NCBI GenBank assembly: GCA_050330955.1
Contig: JBHJHJ010000055.1
Coordinates: 1-40,953, forward strand
DNA from: JBCCAG01 sp050330955
GTDB lineage: Bacteria; Cyanobacteriota; Cyanobacteriia; CAKZMO01
Reading direction: 5' to 3'
DNA: 40,953 nt
Below the pieces are notes generated by a model. It made no database searches. It was not told the DNA's origin and saw only the letters and a program-made list of their open reading frames with translations. The translations under genes were made by a program, and so were the position numbers. Shown here piece by piece: positions 34,293 to 40,953 of this stretch (within the stretch, counting starts at the first letter, position 1; each line of letters begins with the position of its first letter).

Positions 34293-35360
34293 ATGGAAAT
34301 TCTTGCGTTTACTTACGCCGCTAGCGCGTATGAGGACCCATCCCCAGCCCCCGAACTGCAGATCAACCTAGCGATAAAATTACCCAGCTCAGCTTGGGTT
34401 GGCGTTGCTGCCTTGGCTGTTGGACTCTCTATTGTTGGTACCGCGCCCAGCGCTATGGCCGCTCAGTTAGGCGATCGCGGCCCTGAGGTGACCGCTATCC
34501 AGCAGGCGCTCCTCAACCTCGGCTTCAATCCAGGTCTAGTAGACGGGATTTTTGGCCTCTCCACAGAGCAGGCCGTCAGGGCGTTCCAGGCTTCTGAGCC
34601 CGGCCTCGTGGTAGACGGCATTGCTGGACCGGCCACCGAAACCGTCCTGGGTCTGAGAGACGGAACAGCGCCAATTGATGGCGGCACTGACCCTGGTCCT
34701 GCCATTTTGCAGCAGGGAGACCGCGGTGAGGCCGTTGTTGAACTGCAAGAAGCGCTGAGAACCCTAGGATTTTTCCCGGCGACCGCGACTGCAAGTGGGT
34801 TCTACGGTACTTTGACCACCGGTGCTGTTGAAAGCTTTCAGTCTGAGAACGGGTTAATTCCCGATGGTGTCGCCGGGCCCCAGACCCAGGCGAGGCTGTT
34901 TGCCCTTACCGTATCTGAAGACGAGACCGATCCGGTCGTCTCCAACCCCAGCATTCTCCAAGAAGGGGACCGGGGTGACGCTGTGATTGACGTCCAAGAT
35001 GCCCTTAGAGCCCTCGGCTTTTTCCCTGAGGCGATCGCCTCCACTGGTTTCTACGGTGCAGTCACCGTGCAGGCCGTTCAGGATTTTCAGACCGAAAATG
35101 GGCTGATTCCCGATGGCGTTGCCGGCCCTCAAACCCAAGGGCTGTTGTTCAGCAACGTCACCACTGATCCAGGTCCAGATAATCTCGTTAGCGTCAGCAC
35201 CAGCGGAAGCTTTCTCAACGTCCGCTCAGGTCCAGGATTGAGCTTCCCCGTCGTTAGCAGCCTCGCTAACGGTACCGTCGTTCGCGCAACTGGCGAAGTC
35301 TCAAATGGATGGATCCGTCTATCTCAGGGGGGTTGGGTCTCCTCTGATTTTGTCATCTAA
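34293..35360 (+). CDS. Peptidoglycan-binding protein (three PG_binding_1 domains plus SH3)
   Basis: 355 residues from ATG 34293; this start gives the MEILAFTYAASAYE leader that I recall from cyanobacterial peptidoglycan-binding proteins, whereas an upstream TTG at 34248 adds an odd tail. A signal-like hydrophobic segment (about 34-58, ending APSAMAAQ) follows. Three PG_binding_1 modules start at about 58, 138 and 223 (each LGDRGPEV or QGDRGEAV, ending DG(I/V)AGPxT). The second and third are very alike, suggesting recent duplication. The C-terminus is an SH3b module (SFLNVRSGPGLSFPVVSSL). Role: binding peptidoglycan outside the inner membrane. Confidence 0.9.
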   Translation: MEILAFTYAASAYEDPSPAPELQINLAIKLPSSAWVGVAALAVGLSIVGTAPSAMAAQLGDRGPEVTAIQQALLNLGFNPGLVDGIFGLSTEQAVRAFQASEPGLVVDGIAGPATETVLGLRDGTAPIDGGTDPGPAILQQGDRGEAVVELQEALRTLGFFPATATASGFYGTLTTGAVESFQSENGLIPDGVAGPQTQARLFALTVSEDETDPVVSNPSILQEGDRGDAVIDVQDALRALGFFPEAIASTGFYGAVTVQAVQDFQTENGLIPDGVAGPQTQGLLFSNVTTDPGPDNLVSVSTSGSFLNVRSGPGLSFPVVSSLANGTVVRATGEVSNGWIRLSQGGWVSSDFVI

Positions 35361-35458
35361 CCCCTGTCTACATCGAGAGGTGGGTTCTCCTATGAAAACC
35401 CACCTCCCAACCTGACTTTATTTTGTGATGCCCACTGGATCCGCTGCGGAACCTGGTA

Positions 35459-36565
35459 TTAAGATACTGAGGAGCGCAGGACAGTTAGCACTTGATCCCG
35501 GCTCATGCCGGGGCGCACCTCGGGTAAATACAGCATGCGAATGACGCGCTCGTCACGCTCAGAATATTGTGTAACAGCGTTCCAAAGCTGAAAGAAAATG
35601 CTGTCGCGATAGGTAAAAGAGTCATTGAGTAGGCCCAAAGACTGGGTGATTTCTTCTCGAATGATGTGGTTGCGCTGCTGCTGGGTGAGACCGCTGCTGG
35701 CTACAAGAACCGTTGCCTCGTATATACTGTTGCGAGACGTCTTGACCCAAGCCACGCCGCCGCGACCGACGTCTCTTTGGGGGATGTAGCGCGAGAAATC
35801 AGCTGGATCGACGAAGTAAAGATCGACATTGCCGTCGGTTGCGCCCTGCACTACCTGAATGTTGATGTCGCCAACTAGGTTTCTCAGCTCCTCAATGACG
35901 GCGTTGAGGGTTTGCCGGTCCTCTGGGGTCGGGGTTCCGTGAATCTGAATTTTGATGTCCTCTTCCCATTTGCGGATGGGAAGGTTTCCCCGCGTAAATT
36001 CTGAGCGCGTCGCAATTTCTAAAAAGTAGTCTAGGTCTGCTTGGTCATAGCGCTGGTTGAGCTGCGCAGGCTGCCGCCGGGCAACCCGATTGCCCCGATT
36101 ATCCGAGCGGGCTTCCGGTGACCTCGGAATAGAGCCAATTTCAGCAGTCTCAGACTCGATGTCGATAGCGCTACTGCGCACCCAGCCCTGCATATTACGG
36201 CTCGGGATTGTAGAGCGAATCTCGTACCACGGTTCACCATCTCGCGAGATCTTTTGGTCCAGCACAGTGACGCGATCGCCCGGTCTCAGCTTGCCCAGGG
36301 TTCGGGAAACCCCTGTGGGAGCATAGTGGACATCGATACTGCTGTTGCGCCCCATGGCGATAATTTGGCCTGCTACAGAGGAATCTGGTCGGGTTACGGG
36401 CAATTCTGACGCTGCGTCACGGGATGCTGGCGGCTGTGACGACAGGGAAGGCAAGGTCTCCGATATCGGAATGAGGGTGAGCGCAAGTGGCATGCTAACC
36501 GTTGCGATCGCAGAAGCTATGGATGACATCAACATAGTTACAACATCTCTACGTCTTAAAACCAT
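35459..36565 (-). CDS. SH3 and DUF2927 domain exported protein
   Basis: 368 residues. An N-terminal hydrophobic segment after RRRDVVTML (about 8-32) looks like a signal or anchor. An SH3b module lies at about 65-135 (SSIDVHYAPTGVSRTLGKL, ending MQGWVRSS). A linker leads to a DUF2927 domain (about 175-355), recognised by FTRGNLPIRKWEEDIKIQI and HIIREEITQSLGLLNDS. The HxxxE of HIIREE resembles a metalloprotease helix, but activity is not shown. Domain calls good, function unknown. Convergent with the peptidoglycan-binding gene. Confidence 0.85.
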   Translation of the reverse strand: MVLRRRDVVTMLMSSIASAIATVSMPLALTLIPISETLPSLSSQPPASRDAASELPVTRPDSSVAGQIIAMGRNSSIDVHYAPTGVSRTLGKLRPGDRVTVLDQKISRDGEPWYEIRSTIPSRNMQGWVRSSAIDIESETAEIGSIPRSPEARSDNRGNRVARRQPAQLNQRYDQADLDYFLEIATRSEFTRGNLPIRKWEEDIKIQIHGTPTPEDRQTLNAVIEELRNLVGDINIQVVQGATDGNVDLYFVDPADFSRYIPQRDVGRGGVAWVKTSRNSIYEATVLVASSGLTQQQRNHIIREEITQSLGLLNDSFTYRDSIFFQLWNAVTQYSERDERVIRMLYLPEVRPGMSRDQVLTVLRSSVS

Positions 36566-37098
36566 CGTCTAGCCTCTGCCGATAGTCATTCCCCAGCCGT
36601 TAGGCACCATTATCTCAATCAGCGCATCAATCAGCGCCGCCCTTATTGGCAAGTTACGCCGCACAGGCTGACGCTGACTGACTTTATATTAATGGTTTAT
36701 ATGTACTGCTGAGGAAGAGGCTATCTAGGCCTCGGCTAGCCTGAACTAGTAAATTGGCGCGTTGCCGCGGCTGCAGCGCCACAGTTTCTATCAAAGCGCT
36801 TCACTTCCACGCCAACCTGCCGTAGAAGCCTACTTATTCAACCGGCCCTAAAATGTACCCAAGATTCTAGGTTGAGATCCCTTAGCCCAAAAGGCCAAAG
36901 TCCTCAACATGGCTGCTTTGAGACAGCCTGGCCCTGGGACTAGGCGTCCTTTTCTGTGCCGTGCCTCTGCAGCAACTGGTACCCGCTATCCGAACCAGAC
37001 TTTAAGCCAATTGCCGATCTCCTATGGGACTTCAACCCGTAAGCTACTATATGAAAAATAGGGCCATTGTTTCTGTAGGAATTTCGAGGGTTTCGCTC
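36566..37098. other. Gene-free stretch before the DUF3318 gene
   Basis: About 530 nt with no supported gene. TCAATCAGCGC occurs twice near 36614-36638, 13 nt apart. An AT-rich patch (TTATATTAATGGTTTATAT, about 36684-36702) may hold a promoter. A GAGGG ribosome site at 37086-37090 serves the next gene. Confidence 0.5.
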
Positions 37099-37746
37099 AT
37101 GACCTCCTTTGCCACCTCCACCGTCCGGTCAGACCTAACCGAGCTGCGCCGTCTGAAGACGCTGCTGCCCCCCGAGCTAAAAAGCTGGGTCACCGTTGAG
37201 AGCACAACGGCGGTGAACCCTCCCCTGATTACCTGCGAGGAGCTCAGCCGAGACCAGGTAGAGATTCAAATTGACCTGGTGCGATGGGAGCAGTTAGCCC
37301 TAGACCAGCGCAATCTAATGTTCTGGCATGAGGTGGCCCGCATCCAAAACGACACGATTCCCCGCGACGGCTGGGAGATGGCGGCGCTGGCCATTGGCCT
37401 GGGCGGCGCGGTGGGCGAGCTGTGGGTCCAAGATGGTCTGCTGCTGCTGCTGGCGCTGGGACTGTGCGGCGTTTCAGGCTGGCGGCTCTACAAGCGCAAC
37501 AACGCCTACAAAACGCTGGAAGAGGCGATCGCCGCCGACGAAAAAGCGATCGCCCTGGCCACGCGCTTCGGCTACACCCTGCCCAATGCCTACAAGAGCC
37601 TGGGCAGCGCTCTGAAGTTTTTGATTGAGCAGACCCCCAAGAAAAAGATGCGCAAGCGCTACGAATCGCGGCTGCAGGCGCTGAAAAAGAGCGCGACGAA
37701 GGCCAAGGCAAGAGCAAAGGCGCGCTCTGCCGAGGATGTGCTATAG
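37099..37746 (+). CDS. DUF3318 family membrane protein
   Basis: 215 residues from ATG 37099, with GAGGG 8 nt upstream; this start gives the MTSFATSTVRSDLTELRRLK leader that I recall from DUF3318 proteins. Central block ALDQRNLMFWHEVARIQNDT and PRDGWEMAALAIGLGGA are typical. Two hydrophobic segments (about 94-112 and 115-134) make a membrane hairpin. The C-terminus is a Lys/Arg-rich helix (about 180-212). Function unknown; cyanobacterial family. Its end overlaps the convergent iminopeptidase gene by 6 nt. Confidence 0.87.
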   Translation: MTSFATSTVRSDLTELRRLKTLLPPELKSWVTVESTTAVNPPLITCEELSRDQVEIQIDLVRWEQLALDQRNLMFWHEVARIQNDTIPRDGWEMAALAIGLGGAVGELWVQDGLLLLLALGLCGVSGWRLYKRNNAYKTLEEAIAADEKAIALATRFGYTLPNAYKSLGSALKFLIEQTPKKKMRKRYESRLQALKKSATKAKARAKARSAEDVL

Positions 37747-38688
37747 CTGAGCGAACTTGTCCGTCGCCTGAACTAGGGCGTCCACAATACCTGCTTCAGA
37801 GGCCGAATGTCCGGCATTTTTCACCACGACGAACTCTGCTTCCGGCCAAACGCGATGTAGCTCCCAAGCGGTGACCATGGGGCACACCACGTCATAGCGG
37901 CCCTGAACGATGACGCCGGGAATATGGCGTATGCGATCGACGTTGGTCAGCAGCTGGTCTTCCTGCTCCAGAAACCCGTGGTTGATGAAATAGTGGCATT
38001 CAATTCGGGCGAAGGCTTCCGCGAAGCGACCTTCTCCAAATCTTGCCTTGGTGTCGGCAGATGGAATCAGGCGGCTGGTGCTGGCTTCCCAGACGGACCA
38101 AGCCTTGGCGGCGCTGCGGCGCGCTGCGGCGTCGGTGGCGGTGAGGCGCTTGTAATAGGCTCCGACGAGGTCGCCGCGTTCCTCGAGGGGAATGGGCGCT
38201 AGGTAATCTTCCCAAGCGTCTGGAAAGATGTGGCTTGCGCCCTCTTGATAGAACCAGCGGATTTCTTTGGCCCGCAGCATGAAGATGCCCCGCAGAATCA
38301 GTGTGCTGCAGGACTGGGGATGGGTCTGGCTGTAGGCCAAGGCGAGGGTGCTGCCCCAAGAGCCACCAAACACGGCCCACTGAGAGATGTCGAGGTGCGA
38401 TCGCAGTCGCTCAATGTCCGCCACTAAGTCCCAGGTGGTGTTTTCTTCTAGGTCGGCATAGGGGGTGCTGCGCCCGCAGCCCCGCTGATCGAATAGCACC
38501 ACGCGCCAGCGCTCGGGATCGAAGTAGCGGCGATAGTTGGCATTGCAGCCACCGCCGGGGCCGCCGTGGAGGAAAACTACAGGCTTGCCGTTGGGGTTGC
38601 CGACCTGCTCGTAGTAGAGGGTGTGGCGAGGGGAAACGGGCAGCTTGCCGGTGTCGTAGGGCTGGATTTCGGGGTAGAGGGTTCGCAT
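37741..38688 (-). CDS. pip: Proline iminopeptidase
   Basis: 315 residues, the normal length. An alpha/beta hydrolase of the S33 family: oxyanion loop HGGPGGG, nucleophile elbow GGSWGS (Ser110), Asp in VQGRYDVVCP and His in KNAGHSASE. DQRGCGRST is the conserved family block. It removes N-terminal proline from peptides in the cytoplasm. Converges on the DUF3318 gene with a 6-nt overlap. No partner genes nearby. Confidence 0.95.
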   Translation of the reverse strand: MRTLYPEIQPYDTGKLPVSPRHTLYYEQVGNPNGKPVVFLHGGPGGGCNANYRRYFDPERWRVVLFDQRGCGRSTPYADLEENTTWDLVADIERLRSHLDISQWAVFGGSWGSTLALAYSQTHPQSCSTLILRGIFMLRAKEIRWFYQEGASHIFPDAWEDYLAPIPLEERGDLVGAYYKRLTATDAAARRSAAKAWSVWEASTSRLIPSADTKARFGEGRFAEAFARIECHYFINHGFLEQEDQLLTNVDRIRHIPGVIVQGRYDVVCPMVTAWELHRVWPEAEFVVVKNAGHSASEAGIVDALVQATDKFAQL

Positions 38689-38784
38689 GGACTGAGCATA
38701 GCATTGAGCGCTGAACCGCTGTTATTAGAGAGAGCTCATGCTTAACTGCAGGTGGTCTTGGGTCCTTGGTGCAGATGAGCGATG

Positions 38785-39702
38785 TTAGCTGTGAAGCTCA
38801 AGGCATGCATCAATATCAGCCTGGGTTGGGGGAGGATTCAAATTTCTGTTGAGAGGGTTGTGGTCCCAGTAGAAGACTATTGTCGTTGATGTGGTTGGAA
38901 CAGCGTTGGCGTACATAACCACTTCCTGGTCAGAGTTCCTAACTTCATAGATAGGAGCGGGGAGCCCATTATTGTCACCATAGGTCTGGCCTTGAAGCTC
39001 AGTCAGCGTCATCCCAGAATTAGGGGGAAGGATATGTGTATTGGGATCAAAAAGATCAACAATGTTACTCGTATTCTGACCGCTGCCAGGTCGGGGGATC
39101 TTGACGTCGTTCAGAGCGTTCAGAGCGTCGATACCGTCTTTCAATGAGTCGGGAGTCTCATTTAAAAACAAAGGGCAGACGCGCTCTGGTACGAGGATTT
39201 TCAGGACTGCCGCATCAGTGAAATCCCCAGCTCGACCGGGAATTTCACTTTTCCGGTCCGTAATAGCTTCACGGCTTTCGTCTAAACGCTCCTGTCGCTC
39301 CTCCTCTGTCTCTTGGGGCTGCTCCTGCTCTTGCTCCTGCTCCTGCTCTTGCTCCTGCTCTTGCTCCTGCTGCTCATCTTTAGGCTCTTCTTCCTCAGGT
39401 TCCTTTTCTTCTGGCGATTGGGCTTGATCCTGAGCAGGCTGTTGGGTTGGTTGCTGCACCGGCTCCTGCACTGGCTGCTGCGGTGGGGGCTCTGGCGGCG
39501 CCGGTTCAGGCTCAGGTTCCTCAGCGATGGGCGACAGCATCGTGATTTCGATTTCCTGCTCTTCCTCTAGCTCCTCCGGCATCTCCTCTTCCGACGACCC
39601 CGGAATGGCGAAAAACAGCCCATGCACAAGAACAGAGGCATAGAGCATAGGATGAAATAGGATCTTTTGCCACAGCGGGCGTTTGGCTTGAGGCTGGGTC
39701 AT
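38785..39702 (-). CDS. TonB-like protein with Pro-rich region and Gln-Glu tract
   Basis: 305 residues from ATG 39702; the frame is open to 39765 but the extra residues do not resemble a protein start. A single membrane helix at about 16-34 (FHPMLYASVLVHGLFFAIP) precedes an acidic Pro-rich stretch (61-110) and an unbroken Gln-Glu alternation (about 112-128). The plan, anchor plus long stiff spacer plus periplasmic domain, is that of TonB-type energy transducers, but I cannot match the C-terminal domain (about 165-305) to TonB. It is upstream of nothing obvious in transport except PstS on the same strand. Function unknown. Confidence 0.65.
   Translation of the reverse strand: MTQPQAKRPLWQKILFHPMLYASVLVHGLFFAIPGSSEEEMPEELEEEQEIEITMLSPIAEEPEPEPAPPEPPPQQPVQEPVQQPTQQPAQDQAQSPEEKEPEEEEPKDEQQEQEQEQEQEQEQEQEQPQETEEERQERLDESREAITDRKSEIPGRAGDFTDAAVLKILVPERVCPLFLNETPDSLKDGIDALNALNDVKIPRPGSGQNTSNIVDLFDPNTHILPPNSGMTLTELQGQTYGDNNGLPAPIYEVRNSDQEVVMYANAVPTTSTTIVFYWDHNPLNRNLNPPPTQADIDACLELHS
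39319..39375. repeat. Hexanucleotide repeat coding Gln-Glu tract
   Basis: CTGCTC and TTGCTC units alternate without break, reading Gln-Glu on the minus strand. This simple array is prone to in-frame length change. Confidence 0.85.
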
Positions 39703-39840
39703 GGTGCTTGAGGTGAATGGATGCGTGCTGTGTAAAGCGTCTCTGGAGACATCACGAAAGCGCACATCGTCAGGGTAGCCCTGTCCAATGTACGCTTCAG
39801 TGATGAATGAACCGATACGCGATTCCCTCCAAAGGCTTAC

Positions 39841-39864
39841 GAAGTTTTCCTGCGGAGAAACTTC
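39841..39864 (-). terminator. Hairpin downstream of the PstS gene
   Basis: GAAGTTTT at 39841-39848 pairs with GAAACTTC at 39857-39864 (7 perfect pairs plus one T-G), about 41 nt after the PstS stop. No U-tract, so efficiency is unclear. It separates PstS from the TonB-like gene. Confidence 0.4.
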
Positions 39865-39904
39865 AATACTGCAAGAAGGGAAGCGCGGTAGCCTTGGCTA
39901 AGAC

Positions 39905-40882
39905 CTACTGGCTAACGGCTGCCATGCCCTCTTCGTACATCTCGCCAGGTAGAGGAACGTAACCCACCTCACCGATCAGGTAGCGGTTCTCTTCAGCTAG
40001 GTAGAAGTCAACGAAGTTGGCCACTTCAGGCTTGTCTAGGGAATCCTCGCGGACGTAGATGAAGATGGGGCGAGACAGGGGCACGTAGGTGCCGTTCTCA
40101 ACAGTGTCAGAACCCGGGAAAATAGCGCCCTCGCCGTTGTCGGGGTTGCCATCGTCGATGCCCACTGCAGTCAGGGTGTCCTGGTTCTCTAGGTAATAAG
40201 CCAGACCGAAGTAAGCGATGCCGCCCTCAGCACCCTGCACACCCAGCACGAGGATGTTGTCGTCCTCACTAGCGGTGTAGTCGCCGCGGTGGCCCAGCTC
40301 TTCGCCGTCGTCGCTCTCTAGAATAACTTCGTTGAAGTAGTCAAAGGTGCCGGAGTCGGTTCCAGGAGCATAGAGGGATAGCTCTACGTCGGGGAAGCTG
40401 GGATCAACCTGATTCCAGTTGGTGATTTCACCCTCAGCGCCAGATTCCCACATGGTGCGCAGCTGGTCGGTGGTCATGGTGGTAGCCCAGTCATTTTGGT
40501 CGTTGATTACAACGGTGAGAGCGTCGTAAGCCACAGGAACTTCGATGAAGTTGATGCCAGCTTCTGCGCAAAGCTCGCGCTCGCTGTCCTTAATGGGGCG
40601 AGATGCACCTGAAATGTCGGTCTCACCTGCACAAAACTTCTTGAAACCGCCGCCAGTACCAGAAACGCCAACTACAACAGCAGTGCCAGCATTTGCAGCC
40701 TGGAACTCCTCAGCCATCGCCTCGGTGATGGGGAAGACGGTGCTGGAGCCGTCGATCTGGACGATTGCGTCTTGAGCAAACGTAGGAACGATGGAAGCGC
40801 CAACCGTTGCCGCTGCAGCAGCGATCGCACCCAGTGCGAGCACGGCACGGTTGCGGGCGTTGATACCTGTATTAAATGACAT
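39905..40882 (-). CDS. pstS: Phosphate ABC transporter substrate-binding protein PstS
   Basis: 325 residues with a signal peptide (RNRAVLALGAIAAAAATVG, cut likely after TFAQ). Phosphate-binding motifs are present: DGSSTVFPITEAMAEEF, SGTGGGFKKFC and GTDSGTFDYF. It binds inorganic phosphate in the periplasm for the PstABC importer. Transporter genes are not in the window. GGAG lies 8 nt before the ATG. The 70 nt upstream that are visible contain GTAACCT near 40944, which recalls a cyanobacterial Pho box half, but no repeat is visible before the window ends. SphX, a PstS paralogue, is an alternative name. Confidence 0.93.
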   Translation of the reverse strand: MSFNTGINARNRAVLALGAIAAAAATVGASIVPTFAQDAIVQIDGSSTVFPITEAMAEEFQAANAGTAVVVGVSGTGGGFKKFCAGETDISGASRPIKDSERELCAEAGINFIEVPVAYDALTVVINDQNDWATTMTTDQLRTMWESGAEGEITNWNQVDPSFPDVELSLYAPGTDSGTFDYFNEVILESDDGEELGHRGDYTASEDDNILVLGVQGAEGGIAYFGLAYYLENQDTLTAVGIDDGNPDNGEGAIFPGSDTVENGTYVPLSRPIFIYVREDSLDKPEVANFVDFYLAEENRYLIGEVGYVPLPGEMYEEGMAAVSQ

Positions 40883-40953
40883 AAATTCTCTCCGGGGTAT
40901 TGGACCGCATAAGTCAATCGGCCTGCACTAATGCAAGCCAGATGTAACCTATC

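Noticed and set aside
39313..39570. Plus-strand ORF rich in poly-Leu
   Set aside because: It is the complement of the Gln-Glu hexamer array in the TonB-like gene and not a membrane protein.
40883..40953. Pho box before pstS
   Set aside because: Only one loose half-site (GTAACCT) is visible at the window edge; the tandem repeats that define a Pho box are not seen.
1..40953. tRNA, rRNA, transposase or phage genes
   Set aside because: I looked for T-loop motifs, CCA ends, DDE-transposase and integrase features in the gaps and saw none that fit.

Overview
The window is a piece of cyanobacterial chromosome. The evidence is the very frequent palindrome GCGATCGC (the HIP1 element of cyanobacteria), a cyanophycinase-type S51 peptidase, and several families known to me mainly from cyanobacteria (TIGR02652, DUF3318, DUF3747 fused to an amidase, DUF6464, DUF6439). 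Base composition is GC-rich and uniform by eye, coding density is high, and I see no phage, transposase, CRISPR array, tRNA or rRNA. The genus cannot be fixed from the sequence alone; a filamentous Leptolyngbya-like lineage is only a guess.

Layout. 1-3.2 kb: the 3' end of a thioredoxin-fold protein, a Tat-type exported DUF3500 protein, and a soluble histidine kinase headed by a cyclic-nucleotide-binding domain. 3.3-5.1 kb: an S51 (cyanophycinase-like) peptidase facing a short zinc-type CDF exporter. 5.2-7.1 kb: an unusual protein joining three SLH domains to an SxxK/YSN/KSG serine-acyl-enzyme domain. 7.3-10.6 kb: RbgA/YlqF GTPase, a universal stress protein, phosphoglycerate kinase and a gamma-class carbonic anhydrase homologue. 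10.7-14.4 kb: a compact plus-strand run, TIGR02652 protein, VOC protein, SH3b lipoprotein, QSAP-repeat membrane protein and methionyl-tRNA formyltransferase (fmt), with three of its four junctions 0-1 nt apart or overlapping.

14.4-19.7 kb: DUF6464 protein, a Rieske-headed AIF-like flavoprotein, a small membrane protein, a degraded WD40-tail ORF made of exactly phased 21-bp repeats, S-formylglutathione hydrolase, and small cyanobacterial hypotheticals. 19.7-22.4 kb: a long hairpin and a large RTX protein with exact 189-residue internal repeats. 22.7-29.7 kb: a signalling block on one strand, with three receiver-headed soluble histidine kinases, one Crp/Fnr regulator and one Rcp1-like single-domain response regulator; this looks like a multi-input phosphorelay.

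29.7-36.6 kb: Xi-class glutathione transferase overlapping an M16 peptidase, then cell-wall genes: DUF3747-amidase, a peptidoglycan-binding SH3 protein and an SH3-DUF2927 protein. 37-41 kb: DUF3318 membrane protein, proline iminopeptidase, a TonB-like protein with a Gln-Glu tract, and the phosphate-binding protein PstS. Most genes are ordinary housekeeping or envelope functions. The best candidates for new biology are the SLH-acyl-enzyme fusion, the receiver-headed kinase block, the 21-bp-phased WD40 remnant and the 89-nt hairpin beside the RTX gene.
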